A stretch of DNA of 46,375 bases from Vibrio aestuarianus (GCF_012395185.1 NZ_JAAZTU010000032.1:1-46375); one strand, 5' to 3'. Shown: positions 1 through 11,241, numbered from the stretch's first letter. Numbers and translations are program-made. Notes: generated from the letters alone by a model not told the origin.

Positions 1-458
1 TAGCGATCGTTGGTATCAAAGACACAGTAACAACCACATGTACTGGTGTTGAGATGTTCCGTAAGCTTCTAGACGAAGGTCGTGCGGGTGAGAACGTTGG
101 TGCACTTCTACGTGGTACTAAGCGTGATGAAGTTGAACGTGGTCAAGTACTAGCTAAGCCTGGTTCAATCACTCCACACACTAAGTTCGAATCAGAAGTA
201 TACGTACTGTCTAAAGATGAAGGCGGCCGTCATACTCCGTTCTTCAAAGGCTACCGTCCACAGTTCTACTTCCGTACAACTGACGTAACTGGTGATATTT
301 CTCTACCAGAAGGCGTAGAAATGGTAATGCCAGGTGACAACATCCAAATGGTTGTAGAGCTAATCGCTCCAATCGCGATGGATGAAGGTCTACGTTTCGC
401 GATTCGCGAAGGTGGCCGTACAGTTGGTGCTGGTGTTGTTGCTAAAGTTATCGCTTAA
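1..458 (+). CDS. tuf: Elongation factor Tu, C-terminal part (5' end outside window)
   Basis: EF-Tu carries aminoacyl-tRNA to the ribosome as a GTP complex. The frame is open from the first bases of the window, and the 151 visible residues cover part of domain 2 and all of domain 3. They include the conserved [13 protein letters not shown] ending before the stop at 456-458. The GTPase domain and start codon lie to the left of the window. A strong hairpin terminator follows at once, so this is the end of its operon. In Vibrio the str operon (rpsL-rpsG-fusA-tufA) lies just upstream of rpsF, so tufA is the likely copy, but the visible part cannot separate tufA from tufB. Confidence 0.97.
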   Translation, partial: AIVGIKDTVTTTCTGVEMFRKLLDEGRAGENVGALLRGTKRDEVERGQVLAKPGSITPHTKFESEVYVLSKDEGGRHTPFFKGYRPQFYFRTTDVTGDISLPEGVEMVMPGDNIQMVVELIAPIAMDEGLRFAIREGGRTVGAGVVAKVIA

Positions 459-486
459 TTTCGATAATTTCTGCACATACTGCATT

Positions 487-518
487 GAAAAGGGAAGCTT
501 CGGCTTCCCTTTTCTTTT
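487..518 (+). terminator. Rho-independent terminator of the tuf operon
   Basis: A perfect 12-bp stem (487-498 with 503-514) closes on a TTCG tetraloop and is followed by more T residues. It lies 29 bases after the tuf stop codon. Confidence 0.93.
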
Positions 519-566
519 ACCGGAATATAGCAAAAAGACTACTTCTACTTACTTCACATATTTCCC

Positions 567-593
567 TTGCTATATCTGCTTCCTTTCTATACT
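567..593 (+). promoter_or_regulatory. Candidate sigma-70 promoter of the rpsF operon
   Basis: A -10 box TATACT at 588-593 follows TTGCTA at 567-572, with a short 15-bp spacer. The bases after the -10 box include a GC-rich GCCGTCC stretch, like the discriminator of stringently controlled ribosomal promoters. The leader to rpsF would be about 90 nt, long enough for translational feedback by a ribosomal protein. Inferred from sequence only. Confidence 0.4.
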
Positions 594-692
594 ATTTGCC
601 GTCCTTAATTCTCGGTCTTTTTCTTTCGTTCCTTGCTTCCTCTGGATGACCGAGCCAACTCAGGAAGCTGAATAATCCGTAAGGAGCAACCG

Positions 693-1061
693 ATGCGTCA
701 TTATGAAATCGTATTCATGGTGCACCCAGATCAAAGCGAGCAAGTTGCTGGCATGATCGAGCGTTACACTGGTTCTATCACTGAAGCTGGCGGTACTATC
801 CACCGTCTAGAAGATTGGGGTCGTCGTCAAATGGCTTACCCAATCAACAAGCTTCACAAAGCTCATTACGTTCTTATGAACGTTGAAGCTGGCCAAGCTG
901 TGATTGACGAGTTAGAAACTGCTTTCCGTTTTAACGATGCAGTTCTACGTAACATGATCATGCGTACTAAAGCTGCTATCACAGAGCCATCTATCATGCT
1001 GAAAGCTAAAGAAGAGCGTTCTAAGCGTGAAGATACTCGTTTCGAAGCAGACGCAGAGTAA
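693..1061 (+). CDS. rpsF: 30S ribosomal protein S6
   Basis: S6 is a small-subunit protein that binds 16S rRNA together with S18. The 122 residues begin [14 protein letters not shown], the typical S6 start, and contain the [13 protein letters not shown] motif; the acidic C-terminal tail is also usual. An AAGGAG ribosome-binding site at 681-686 fixes the start. It is the first gene of the rpsF-priB-rpsR-rplI operon, with priB starting 8 bases after its stop. Confidence 0.98.
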   Translation: MRHYEIVFMVHPDQSEQVAGMIERYTGSITEAGGTIHRLEDWGRRQMAYPINKLHKAHYVLMNVEAGQAVIDELETAFRFNDAVLRNMIMRTKAAITEPSIMLKAKEERSKREDTRFEADAE

Positions 1062-1069
1062 TTGATTGT

Positions 1070-1372
1070 ATGACCAATCGAATGGAGTTGAGTGGCATTG
1101 TCGCGAAACCTCCCATTCGAAGCCAAAGTCCTGCTGGTGTTGAACATTGCCGTTTCTGGCTTGAACATCGCTCAACAGTGATAGAAGCTGATTTACCGAG
1201 ACAAGTTTATTGTCGTATGCCGGTAGTTGTCAGTGGGCTAAGGTCACAAGCACTCACTCAAAATTTAGTACAAGGCAGCACCATAAACGTTAGTGGCTTT
1301 GTCACTTACCAAACCAGCCATAATGGCGTAGGTAAATTGGTGTTACATGCCGACCACATTACTCAAATTTAA
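1070..1372 (+). CDS. priB: Primosomal replication protein N (PriB)
   Basis: PriB is a single-stranded-DNA-binding OB-fold dimer that works with PriA and DnaT to reload DnaB at stalled forks. The product is 100 residues, close to the family size, begins MTNRMELSGIV, and contains the conserved GVEHCRFWLEHRS stretch. It lies between rpsF and rpsR, the usual place in gamma-proteobacteria, so its expression is tied to ribosome synthesis. dnaB, its functional partner, lies about 2 kb downstream. Confidence 0.97.
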   Translation: MTNRMELSGIVAKPPIRSQSPAGVEHCRFWLEHRSTVIEADLPRQVYCRMPVVVSGLRSQALTQNLVQGSTINVSGFVTYQTSHNGVGKLVLHADHITQI

Positions 1373-1385
1373 GATCAGGAGATAG

Positions 1386-1616
<231 letters not shown>

Positions 1617-1649
1617 TTGGCACCGTTTATTAAGAAAGAGGATTAAACA

Positions 1650-2099
1650 ATGCAAGTTATTCTACTTGATAAAATCGGTAACCTAGGCAGTCTTGGCGAC
1701 ACAGTAATCGTTAAATCTGGTTATGCTCGTAACTTCCTTATCCCACAAGGTAAGGCTGTAATGGCAACTAAATCTAACGTTGAAATGTTCGAAACTCGTC
1801 GTGCTGAACTTGAAGCTAAAGTTGCTGAGCAACTAGTAGCAGCTCAAGCTCGCGCTGATCAAGTTGACGCTCTTGAAGCGGTTGTTATCGCTTCTAAAGC
1901 TGGTGACGAAGGTAAACTATTTGGTTCTATCGGTACTCGTGACATCGCTGACGCTATTACAGCGGCAGGTGTTGCAGTAGCTAAGAGCGAAGTTCGCCTA
2001 CCTGAAGGTGCTCTACGTAACGTTGGTGAGTTCGAAGTAAGCATTCAACTTCATTCAGAAGTTTTTGCAACTGCGAAAGTACAAATCGTTGCTGAGTAA
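1650..2099 (+). CDS. rplI: 50S ribosomal protein L9
   Basis: L9 binds 23S rRNA near the L1 stalk and its long helix reaches between ribosomes. The 149 residues begin [17 protein letters not shown] and carry the L9 signature with [13 protein letters not shown]. The central alanine- and glutamate-rich helix and the C-terminal domain are intact. An AAGAGGA site precedes the ATG. It is the last gene of the operon; a strong terminator follows. Confidence 0.98.
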   Translation: MQVILLDKIGNLGSLGDTVIVKSGYARNFLIPQGKAVMATKSNVEMFETRRAELEAKVAEQLVAAQARADQVDALEAVVIASKAGDEGKLFGSIGTRDIADAITAAGVAVAKSEVRLPEGALRNVGEFEVSIQLHSEVFATAKVQIVAE

Positions 2100-2120
2100 T
2101 TTCAGTCTTCAGACGAATTG

Positions 2121-2150
2121 AAAACACCAGCGTCGGCTGGTGTTTTTTTT
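2121..2150 (+). terminator. Terminator of the rpsF-rplI operon
   Basis: An 11-bp stem (2121-2131 with 2136-2146) has a four-base loop and is followed by a run of T. It lies 21 bases after rplI and also separates the operon from the convergent DUF481 gene. Confidence 0.95.
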
Positions 2151-2159
2151 TGCTTGAAA

Positions 2160-2924
2160 CTAAAAATTGAAAAGTAGATTTATGGAAAAAAGGCTGTCAG
2201 CCTTGCTCAATCCTTCGGGCACTTTATCGTGATACTGTCGAGAGCTGCTGACTTTTAATGCGATAGTTTCTGTGATGTTATTGGTCAGGCTAAGCTCTGT
2301 ATCGGTTCTGGTGTTGCTTTCACCTGATACTATAGTGACATCCGCTGAAAGTGCTAAATTATCCAAAGCTTGCCAATCTGTTCTTACATTGCCACGAAAT
2401 ATGATCTCTTCAACAATGTCAGGGAAAATGATGTCGTCGTCGTCAATCTCGTCTAAATTGGGCTCTTGATAGCGAAAACCAGGCCCAACCTCAAGTTCCA
2501 ATACAAACTCATCAGTATTGACGAACTGATAACCTAAACCGCTAGAAAGCGTATAATCTTTAAAGTAAGCGGTGTATTTAGAGTCAACCCCTTTGAAGCT
2601 GCCGTATAAGTAGGTTTTTGCTCCTAACTTATAATCGCTTTGAGCTGAATAGGTTGATTGGCGTTTATCTTCTTCCCCATCTTTGTACAGCATGTAGAAT
2701 TTCCACTCGCCACTGGTTCGGTGCCGCCCCTCGGTATACTCCGCTCGAAGGCGTGTGTTAAGGGATTCCGAATCAGAATTACCGGAGTGTGCTTGATAGC
2801 CTAACTCTGCTTGAGCATTCCAGGGGGAAGGAACTTCGATTTCCGTATCGCTTTTAGTCTCCTCATCGGCATAGGCTGTACTCAGGGTGAGTAGGCTAAG
2901 ACTCAGAAGCCAAATTTTGGACAC
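2160..2924 (-). CDS. DUF481 (YdiY-like) outer-membrane beta-barrel protein
   Basis: The start is taken as the GTG at 2924, because AGAGG lies six bases upstream and the product then opens with a clean signal peptide (MSKIWLLSLSLLTLSTAYA, cut before DEETKS). This gives 254 residues; a longer frame reaches back to 2978. The mature part alternates aromatic and polar residues as in a beta barrel, and ends with phenylalanine, the usual C-terminal signal for BAM-dependent insertion. The pattern fits DUF481 proteins. The function is unknown; a salt- or stress-linked porin-like role is only a guess. It is convergent with rplI and divergent from dnaB. Confidence 0.82.
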   Translation of the reverse strand: MSKIWLLSLSLLTLSTAYADEETKSDTEIEVPSPWNAQAELGYQAHSGNSDSESLNTRLRAEYTEGRHRTSGEWKFYMLYKDGEEDKRQSTYSAQSDYKLGAKTYLYGSFKGVDSKYTAYFKDYTLSSGLGYQFVNTDEFVLELEVGPGFRYQEPNLDEIDDDDIIFPDIVEEIIFRGNVRTDWQALDNLALSADVTIVSGESNTRTDTELSLTNNITETIALKVSSSRQYHDKVPEGLSKADSLFSINLLFNF

Positions 2925-3038
2925 GAAGTACCTCTGTGATGAATATAGCAATGGGCAAAATAGTATGTGCAGTATCATGGTATTTGGTCAGCATAAGGTT
3001 AATTCTAGATTAGATAAACACAAAGTTTCGTTTACATA

Positions 3039-3066
3039 ATTACAAATGATCTATTCTCGCTATAAT
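3039..3066 (+). promoter_or_regulatory. Candidate dnaB promoter
   Basis: A perfect -10 box TATAAT lies at 3061-3066. The -35 match is weak (ATTACA at 3039-3044, 16-bp spacer). The start codon lies about 30 bases downstream. Confidence 0.45.
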
Positions 3067-3098
3067 GGACGGTCATTAGATAGTTATTGAGCGAAATC

Positions 3099-4505
3099 AT
3101 GCCCGCACCACGAACTAATAACCGAAACCGTAAACCGTTTGACGCGCAAGTAGATGCAATTAAAGTCCCCCCGCACTCCATTGAAGCTGAACAATCAGTC
3201 ATTGGTGGGTTACTGCTTGATAACGAACGTTGGGATACCGTTGCTGAACGTGTGGTAAGCAAAGACTTTTATAGTCGTCCTCATCGTCTGATTTTTGATG
3301 GCGTAAAGTCAATTCTAGAGTCTGGTAAGCCTTTGGATTTAATTACGCTTTCTGAACACCTCGAGCGCCATGAGCAGTTAGATGATGTCGGCGGCTTTGC
3401 TTACTTGGCTGATTTAGCGAAAAACACGCCAAGTGCTGCCAATATTAACGCCTATGCCGAGATTGTTGCAGAGCGTGCTTTAGTGCGCAACTTGATTGGG
3501 GTGGCAAATGAAATTGCCGATGCAGGGTATGATCCTCAAGGGCGTAGCTCTGAAGATCTACTCGACCTAGCGGAAAGTAAAGTTTTTGCTATCGCTGAAG
3601 AACGAACTAGTGAAAACGAAGGGCCACAAAATGTAGACTCTATCCTCGAAAAAACGCTAGAGCGTATCGAGCTTCTATACAAAACTCCTCAAGATGGCGT
3701 CACTGGCGTTAACACTGGCTTCACTGATCTCAATAAAAAAACGGCAGGCTTACAAGGGTCTGATCTCATTATCGTCGCCGCTCGTCCTTCAATGGGTAAA
3801 ACGACCTTTGCGATGAACTTGTGTGAAAACGCAGCGATGGAACAAGAAAAGCCAGTGTTGATTTTTTCGCTAGAGATGCCTGCAGAACAAATCATGATGC
3901 GTATGTTGGCTTCCTTATCTCGCGTTGATCAAACCAAGATACGTACTGGCCAATTAGACGATGAAGATTGGGCCCGTATCTCTTCGACCATGGGGATCCT
4001 CATGGAGAAGAAAAATATGTATATCGATGACAGCTCTGGTTTAACCCCGACCGAAGTGCGTTCTCGTGCTCGACGTATTGCGCGTGAGCATGGCGGGTTG
4101 TCATTAATCATGGTCGATTACCTACAGTTAATGCGTGTGCCTGCATTGTCAGATAACCGAACGTTGGAAATTGCCGAGATTTCTCGCTCGTTAAAGGCGC
4201 TCGCAAAAGAGTTAAACGTTCCTGTTGTGGCTTTGTCTCAGTTAAACCGTTCTTTGGAGCAACGTGCTGATAAACGCCCTGTGAACTCAGATCTACGTGA
4301 ATCAGGCTCTATCGAGCAAGATGCCGACTTAATCATGTTTATCTATCGAGATGAAGTTTATCACCCCGATAGCGCACTAAAAGGTATCGCTGAAATCATT
4401 TTAGGTAAGCAACGTAATGGTCCTATCGGTTCAGTTCGCCTGACTTTCCAAGGACAGTATTCTCGCTTTGATAACTATGCAGGACCAGCATTTGATGATG
4501 AATAA
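3099..4505 (+). CDS. dnaB: Replicative DNA helicase DnaB
   Basis: DnaB is the hexameric 5'-3' helicase that unwinds the chromosomal fork and recruits primase. The ATG at 3099 gives 468 residues, the family length; the upstream in-frame TTG at 3087 is less likely. The N-terminal DnaB domain covers about residues 25-125. The RecA-like domain has Walker A (ARPSMGKTT, about 226-234), Walker B (LIMVDYLQLM, about 333-342) and the conserved SDLRESGSIEQDAD segment. alr begins 13 bases after the stop and is probably co-transcribed. Confidence 0.97.
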   Translation: MPAPRTNNRNRKPFDAQVDAIKVPPHSIEAEQSVIGGLLLDNERWDTVAERVVSKDFYSRPHRLIFDGVKSILESGKPLDLITLSEHLERHEQLDDVGGFAYLADLAKNTPSAANINAYAEIVAERALVRNLIGVANEIADAGYDPQGRSSEDLLDLAESKVFAIAEERTSENEGPQNVDSILEKTLERIELLYKTPQDGVTGVNTGFTDLNKKTAGLQGSDLIIVAARPSMGKTTFAMNLCENAAMEQEKPVLIFSLEMPAEQIMMRMLASLSRVDQTKIRTGQLDDEDWARISSTMGILMEKKNMYIDDSSGLTPTEVRSRARRIAREHGGLSLIMVDYLQLMRVPALSDNRTLEIAEISRSLKALAKELNVPVVALSQLNRSLEQRADKRPVNSDLRESGSIEQDADLIMFIYRDEVYHPDSALKGIAEIILGKQRNGPIGSVRLTFQGQYSRFDNYAGPAFDDE

Positions 4506-4518
4506 TTCGATGAGCTAT

Positions 4519-5604
4519 ATGAAAGCCGCAACGGCTTGGATTGATCTTAATGCGCTCACGCACAATTTGAAGTTAATCAAGCAGCAAGCTCCAAGCAGTA
4601 AAGTTATGGCTGTTGTTAAGGCCAATGGTTATGGTCACGGTTTGCGGCATGTTGCTAAGCATGCGTTTGATGCGGATGCTTTTGGCGTTGCGAGAATTGA
4701 AGAAGCTTTGCAGCTGCGAGCTTGTGGGGTTGTAAAACCGATTCTACTGCTCGAGGGTTTTTACTCTCCTGTTGATTTAGCGGTGCTCGTTACTAATAAC
4801 ATTCAAACTGTGGTGCATTGTGAAGAACAATTACAAGCGTTAGAGCAGGCCCAGCTAGATACTCCAGTGGTTGTTTGGTTAAAAATTGATAGTGGAATGC
4901 ATCGTTTAGGGGTTCGCCCTGAACAATACTCGGAGTTTGTTGAGCGTTTGCATGCGTGCAAAAATGTGGCTAAACCACTGCGTTATATGAGTCATTTTGG
5001 CTGTGCCGATGAACTTGACAAAGTAACGACTCAACAACAAATTGAGCTATTTTTATCGCTCACTGATGGTCATGACGGAGAGCGTTCGCTCGCGGCATCT
5101 GCAGGCTTATTGGCTTGGGAAAAGAGTCGACTCGAATGGGTTCGACCTGGGATCATCATGTATGGAGTGTCGCCTTTTTCTGATAAGTCAGCGAAAGAGT
5201 TGGGCTATCAGCCCGTTATGACTTTAAAGTCACACTTGATTGCGGTTCGTGATGTTAAAGCCGGTGAGAGTGTCGGTTATGGTGCGACGTGGACAAGCTT
5301 GCGGGATACCAAAGTTGGGGTGATTGCCATTGGTTATGGTGATGGTTATCCCCGAACGGCACCTAATGGTACGCCAGTAATCGTTAATGGTCGTAAAGTG
5401 CCTATCGCAGGTAAAGTATCGATGGACATGCTAACGGTTGATCTCGGGCCAGACTGTAATGATAAAGTTGGCGATGAAGTCGTTCTGTGGGGTAATGAGT
5501 TATCGGTTGAAGAAGTTGCGTTACATATCGGCACTATTGCTTACGAATTGGTGACTAAACTTACCTCGCGTGTGGAAATGAAGTATCAAGATAAGCTGAG
5601 TTAA
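4519..5604 (+). CDS. alr: Alanine racemase (biosynthetic Alr)
   Basis: This PLP enzyme interconverts L- and D-alanine to supply D-Ala for peptidoglycan. The ATG at 4519 gives a 361-residue protein beginning MKAATAWIDLNAL, the usual Alr start; in-frame ATGs at 4495, 4498 and 4510 are possible. The PLP-lysine motif VMAVVKANGYGHG lies near residue 34, and the C-terminal catalytic tyrosine region (VGYGATW) is intact. The dnaB-alr order is common in gamma-proteobacteria. The next gene starts directly after its stop codon. Confidence 0.96.
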   Translation: MKAATAWIDLNALTHNLKLIKQQAPSSKVMAVVKANGYGHGLRHVAKHAFDADAFGVARIEEALQLRACGVVKPILLLEGFYSPVDLAVLVTNNIQTVVHCEEQLQALEQAQLDTPVVVWLKIDSGMHRLGVRPEQYSEFVERLHACKNVAKPLRYMSHFGCADELDKVTTQQQIELFLSLTDGHDGERSLAASAGLLAWEKSRLEWVRPGIIMYGVSPFSDKSAKELGYQPVMTLKSHLIAVRDVKAGESVGYGATWTSLRDTKVGVIAIGYGDGYPRTAPNGTPVIVNGRKVPIAGKVSMDMLTVDLGPDCNDKVGDEVVLWGNELSVEEVALHIGTIAYELVTKLTSRVEMKYQDKLS

Positions 5605-6831
5605 ATGGCGCGGTTAAAGCGTTTTAACGTTACTTTATTTTCCTCAATGATTGTGCTTATGTCTTCTGATTCAGCCAATGCAAATAATGATTGGACGCAT
5701 TGGTTAGAAGATTCTGCTTTCGTACCTTATCTGTTTTCAACCGACAGCTTAGGGGTAACCGCTGGGGTTGCAGGTATCATCAAAGGAGTCGGTCAGCCAC
5801 AAGCTAGCTTGTTTGGTACGGCAATAATATCGAGTAAAGGGAGTTATTTAGGGTATGTTTCCTTTAATAACTATCAAGTGGCTACCCAATGGCTATTGGG
5901 GGGTGAGATCTATCAAAGTCAGTTTAACGATTACACCTATTACCTTAGTCAACAGGCTGGTAATGGTTCTTCTCTTGAGGATACGACGCTAGCTAATGGG
6001 GAAGATAGTCGTTATAGACTCTCCTTTCGTTACATTCTCCCATGGGGAGAGGCGGAACAGAAAGGCGTTAAAGCCGCTGTTAGCCCAACTCGGACATTGA
6101 CGGGCGGAACACCTTTCTCAAGTGGTGTATCAAGTATCGATATTCAACCCTATTTTGAGTCAAGAGCTTTAGACTTTACTCATGCGGGTTCTACATCAGA
6201 AAAAACGACGGCATTAGAGGTGAAATTTGAATGGGATAATCGCGATGATTCACGTAATCCTAGCGCCGGCTCTCGTACTCGCTTTGATTTAACTTACGCT
6301 CCCGAGGCATGGAATGAGTCGTCATGGGGAACGTGGGAGATTGAAAATAGCCATTATTGGGATCTTGGCAGTGTCGGGGAACTCTTCGATAAACAAGTAG
6401 TTGCGTTTAGCGTTTACACGGCTGATACGCCAACGTGGGAGAATTGTTCTGAAGAGCAATGCCAGCGTCCTCCGGATGTTAGCCAAGTGAAACTAGGGGG
6501 GTTATATCGCCTTCGTAGCTACGATAGTGGTCGTTATCATGGTCGTTCAGCTATGCACTACACAGCTGAGTATCGTGTGATGCCACAATGGCAGCCGCTC
6601 AGTGAGTGGCCGATTTTCAAGCACTATAATGTGCCGTGGTGGCAGTGGGTCGCTTTTGTTGATGTTGGCCGTGTCGCTGATGACTACAACTTAAAAACCT
6701 TACATACCAACATGAAATGGAGTGCCGGAGGCGCGTTACGCTTTCAAGTAGAAGGCATTGTTGTCCGAGCGGAAATGGCTTGGGGAGCCGACCAAAGCTC
6801 TTTTATTGTGATGGTTAATCAGCCTTTTTAG
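5605..6831 (+). CDS. Surface-antigen-like outer-membrane protein (Omp85/BamA-type barrel, no POTRA)
   Basis: The 408 residues begin with a signal peptide (cleavage predicted after ANA near residue 27). The rest resembles the bacterial surface antigen (D15) barrel: KFEWDNRDDSRNPSAGSRTRF near residues 205-225 is the pattern at the start of Omp85 barrels. GLYRLRSYDSGRYHGRSA matches the lid-loop region with its conserved arginine, and the protein ends in phenylalanine. No POTRA domains are present. ATG follows the alr stop codon with no gap, so it is probably read with alr. The substrate is unknown. Confidence 0.8.
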   Translation: MARLKRFNVTLFSSMIVLMSSDSANANNDWTHWLEDSAFVPYLFSTDSLGVTAGVAGIIKGVGQPQASLFGTAIISSKGSYLGYVSFNNYQVATQWLLGGEIYQSQFNDYTYYLSQQAGNGSSLEDTTLANGEDSRYRLSFRYILPWGEAEQKGVKAAVSPTRTLTGGTPFSSGVSSIDIQPYFESRALDFTHAGSTSEKTTALEVKFEWDNRDDSRNPSAGSRTRFDLTYAPEAWNESSWGTWEIENSHYWDLGSVGELFDKQVVAFSVYTADTPTWENCSEEQCQRPPDVSQVKLGGLYRLRSYDSGRYHGRSAMHYTAEYRVMPQWQPLSEWPIFKHYNVPWWQWVAFVDVGRVADDYNLKTLHTNMKWSAGGALRFQVEGIVVRAEMAWGADQSSFIVMVNQPF

Positions 6832-6858
6832 CTCGCATCCAACTTCGCCTACCAAATA

Positions 6859-7290
6859 CTATTGATCATGACGCTGGCCATAGAGTGTAGCGATGATTCG
6901 TCGACTCCCTCCGTAGTTACGGTGTTCTCCTAAGTAAATACCTTGCCAAGTTCCAAGTGCTAACCTGCGATTCGAAATAGGAATAGAAATACTGGTGTTG
7001 AGTATTGATGCCTTGATATGCGCTGGCATGTCATCGTTACCTTCATAAGTATGTTGATAGTATGGTGCTTGTTCTGGTACGTAGTGATTAAAGTGTTGCT
7101 CCATATCAATACGTACCGTTGGGTCTGCATTTTCGTTAATGGTTAAGCTTGCGGATGTGTGCTGGATAAAAAGATGTAACAAACCAACAGATAACGCATT
7201 TATCTCTGGGATTTGTTGTTCAATTTCATCAGTGATGAGGTGAAACCCACGCTTACGAGCACTAAGCTGAATGGTCTTTTGGTACCACAT
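6859..7290 (-). CDS. yjbQ: YjbQ/UPF0047 family protein
   Basis: The start at 7290 ([15 protein letters not shown]) is preferred to the in-frame codon at 7371, because AGAAGG lies six bases upstream and the product then has the family length of 143 residues. The family fold carries conserved histidines; [21 protein letters not shown] and the C-terminal [12 protein letters not shown] motif are both present. Some members have weak thiamin-phosphate-synthase activity, but the cellular role is not settled. It is convergent with the alr-surface antigen operon. Confidence 0.93.
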   Translation of the reverse strand: MWYQKTIQLSARKRGFHLITDEIEQQIPEINALSVGLLHLFIQHTSASLTINENADPTVRIDMEQHFNHYVPEQAPYYQHTYEGNDDMPAHIKASILNTSISIPISNRRLALGTWQGIYLGEHRNYGGSRRIIATLYGQRHDQ

Positions 7291-7445
7291 AAGTAACCTT
7301 CTATAATCTATTGGTAAAATTGATAGTTTGACGCTATGGTGAGCACCATGCAGCAATAGCGTAAAGTGCATAGCTCAATCGTTAACGTGATTTAACTCAA
7401 TATGAGTGCAGACGAGCTGCGTCATAATTACGCACTGAAAATTAA

Positions 7446-9233
<1,788 letters not shown>

Positions 9234-9277
9234 CTCAATTGCCCTAATCTCGTTTACTACGAGCTAGATTAGAAAAT

Positions 9278-9314
9278 AAAAAGGTTGATACTACGAAGTA
9301 TCAACCTTTTTTTA
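9278..9314. terminator. Bidirectional terminator between pgi and cheX
   Basis: A perfect 15-bp stem (9278-9292 with 9297-9311) has an ACGA loop, with T residues on one side and A residues on the other. It can stop both pgi and the convergent cheX. Confidence 0.93.
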
Positions 9315-9339
9315 TCTTTTTTGAAAGAAAGCCGATGGC

Positions 9340-9801
9340 TTATTCGAAACAGATTTCGATAAACGCATTACCCCATTGAGATGTGAAAGGCATAATAATG
9401 ATGGCTCCTTCACATTTATGGCGGATAGTATGGCCTTTACCAGAAACGACAACTGGGGTCGCCATATCAAAGTCAAAGCCACTTTCTGCAAGAATGCGCT
9501 TGGCTCCACCAGTCACCATATTGGTAATTTCACCCACCATATCTGTGACTTCTTCATTTAAACCATTCGGGCGTTCACCTAACATATTTTGCATGATCTC
9601 TAATGCTAGACTTTCATCGAAAGTGATAGACATAGAACCACGACTTTGAGTGCCGACCATACCGATCAAGCCAGAGACATCACCACGAGCAATTTCATCT
9701 TTCTTCACACGAGGTTTCTGTGGCTTCAACTCTAGAGAAGCCATCGTTTTTAACACGTTCATTAAAGAGGCTAAAAACGGGTTTACAAATTCAGCGCGCA
9801 T
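9340..9801 (-). CDS. cheX: CheX-like chemotaxis phosphatase
   Basis: CheX proteins remove phosphate from CheY-P or related receiver domains. The 153 residues begin MRAEFVNPFLASLMNVLKTM, and the active-site E-x-x-N motif is present as DMVGEITNMVTGGAK near residues 87-101. The protein stands alone, away from other chemotaxis genes, which is usual for this locus in Vibrio. It lies 17 bases downstream of zur on the same strand and may be read with it. Confidence 0.88.
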   Translation of the reverse strand: MRAEFVNPFLASLMNVLKTMASLELKPQKPRVKKDEIARGDVSGLIGMVGTQSRGSMSITFDESLALEIMQNMLGERPNGLNEEVTDMVGEITNMVTGGAKRILAESGFDFDMATPVVVSGKGHTIRHKCEGAIIIMPFTSQWGNAFIEICFE

Positions 9802-9818
9802 AATCTTCTTCTACTGTT

Positions 9819-10283
9819 TTATACTTTTAGATTTGAGGAACACGTTCGGCAAATACCATGAGATTCAATAACGTGATTAACGATGTCAAAACCGTGTTCC
9901 TCAGCATTGCTTGCTAGCAAGGCTACCAGACTGTTATCTTGCAATTCAATAACATTGCCGCATTTGTCACAAATTAAAAGGTGTGAGAAATGCATGTTGG
10001 CATTACAAGAGCAACACGAAATAAAACTGTTTGTTGACTCTACTCTATGAATAAAGCCCTGTTCGAGCAAAAAGTCCAGAGCGCGATACACCGTCGGCGG
10101 TTTAGCTTGGGGTTCACTTTGCTTTAAATCTTCAAGTAATTCATAAGCACTGGATGCTTTTTTGCTTGAACAAATCAGTTCAAACACCCTTTTTCGCTGA
10201 GAGGTAAGTCTTACCCCTCGTGCTGCACATATATCTTCAATTTGTTGTGTTAACTTGTGGTCCAAATTCATCACCATAACCAT
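9819..10283 (-). CDS. zur: Zinc uptake regulator Zur (Fur family)
   Basis: Zur represses zinc-uptake genes when zinc-loaded. The product has up to 154 residues; ATG codons at 10283, 10277 and 10271 are all in frame and no clear ribosome-binding site chooses among them. The winged helix includes GVRLTSQRKRVFELI and the recognition segment PPTVYRALDFLLEQG. The structural zinc site is CDKCG with CRTC near the C-terminus, and a second metal site is suggested by CCSCNANMHFSHLL, which fits Zur better than Fur. In Vibrio, zur normally lies next to dusA; here dusA has been pushed 28 kb away by the insertions. Confidence 0.93.
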   Translation of the reverse strand: MVMVMNLDHKLTQQIEDICAARGVRLTSQRKRVFELICSSKKASSAYELLEDLKQSEPQAKPPTVYRALDFLLEQGFIHRVESTNSFISCCSCNANMHFSHLLICDKCGNVIELQDNSLVALLASNAEEHGFDIVNHVIESHGICRTCSSNLKV

Positions 10284-10523
10284 TGGACTTTAATAATAAT
10301 ATACTACTTCCAGATGAATGGCGTTGTGCCCTATAACATTTTTTGGAGTTAGTTAGCGATGTCATCGTTATTTGTAACGAAATAGTGCTTAAACTACCCT
10401 ATATCAATGTAAAACGATACTGTAGAAGAACTGTTGGCGATATAAACTGGAAGCGATTACAATGCCCAGCTTTGTTTTTGGCTGTAATTGTCACCACTAA
10501 TGACTCAATGGGATATCTAAATC

Positions 10524-10589
10524 ATGACTCACCCTTGTAGGCTCTCAGTAGCACCCATGCTCGATTGGATTCACTTTCTAGCTATTTAG
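10524..10589 (+). pseudogene. dusA: Orphaned native 5' end of dusA (left attachment site)
   Basis: Twenty-one codons begin ATG and read MTHPCRLSVAPMLDW, a typical Vibrio DusA N-terminus, and then run into phage sequence and stop. This is the original chromosomal dusA start, separated from the rest of the gene (now at 38966 onward) by the two integrated elements. Confidence 0.85.
10551..10565 (+). other. attL of the first element (dusA core site)
   Basis: The 15-bp core GCACCCATGCTCGAT is repeated exactly at 24636-24650 and with two changes at 38966-38980. It encodes Ala-Pro-Met-Leu-Asp in the dusA frame. It marks the left crossover of the PM2-like prophage. Confidence 0.85.
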
Positions 10590-10629
10590 GGCTTTCTAGT
10601 GAGTCATGCGTATTTATATACGTACTCGA

Positions 10630-11241
10630 TTACATTCTTTGTCCCGACCAAACCACTTCACCAATGATTTCAAAGTCATTTCCTGAAATCTCCGTTTTGC
10701 TCAATTCCCACTCTTTATAAGTCGAATTATCACTCACGACGGTTAAACCATGTTTTGAAAATTGAAGTCGTTTAACCATCAATTGCCCGTCAAATCGAAA
10801 GACATAAACGCCATCACCCGTAAATTGCTCCACTTTATTGACCATGACTAATGCACCGTTTTTTAGTGTTGGGTACATGCTGTCGCCTTTCACGGGCATT
10901 AAGAAAACGTTATTAGGGTTTACGCCAATATCGTTATGAATAAACGCCTCGCTGAAAACAATATCTGAAGACTTTTCTTCACTTACAACTAATGCACCAT
11001 GTCCAGCACTCACAGCTTGCTCATAAATATCTAGTGTCACATATCCACGAGGTGGCACAGCAACGCCGCCATTTTGTGATAAGTCTCTCGCTTTTAGAAA
11101 GATGTCATCAGGAATGTGATCCCTATATTTCCAGTTTGAAACGGTCTTTGGAGATATGCCCAGAACCCTTGCTAAATCAACATTCTTAGCTGTATTCGTT
11201 AACCTTTTTAGTTCCCTTAGTCTTTCCTCAAAACTTCCCAT
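10630..11241 (-). CDS. CI/LexA-type prophage repressor (XRE helix-turn-helix + S24 peptidase)
   Basis: This probably keeps the prophage silent and is inactivated by RecA-stimulated self-cleavage during DNA damage. Residues 18-40 form a CI-type helix-turn-helix (VDLARVLGISPKTVSNW). The C-terminal S24 domain has the cleavage site Ala79-Gly80, the catalytic serine 121 (KGDSMYPTL) and the catalytic lysine 157 (DGQLMVKRL). All cleavage residues are present, so SOS induction is likely. It is divergent from the PrtN-like gene across a 133-bp control region. The family is clear; its operators are inferred. Confidence 0.9.
   Translation of the reverse strand: MGSFEERLRELKRLTNTAKNVDLARVLGISPKTVSNWKYRDHIPDDIFLKARDLSQNGGVAVPPRGYVTLDIYEQAVSAGHGALVVSEEKSSDIVFSEAFIHNDIGVNPNNVFLMPVKGDSMYPTLKNGALVMVNKVEQFTGDGVYVFRFDGQLMVKRLQFSKHGLTVVSDNSTYKEWELSKTEISGNDFEIIGEVVWSGQRM

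Noticed and set aside
382..675. 97-residue frame between tuf and rpsF
   Set aside because: It overlaps the tuf coding end and runs through the tuf terminator and the rpsF promoter region; no ribosome-binding site and no protein-like composition.
10343..10540. 65-residue frame in the zur-dusA gap
   Set aside because: It lies in the expected promoter region of dusA and overlaps the dusA start in another frame; no coding features.
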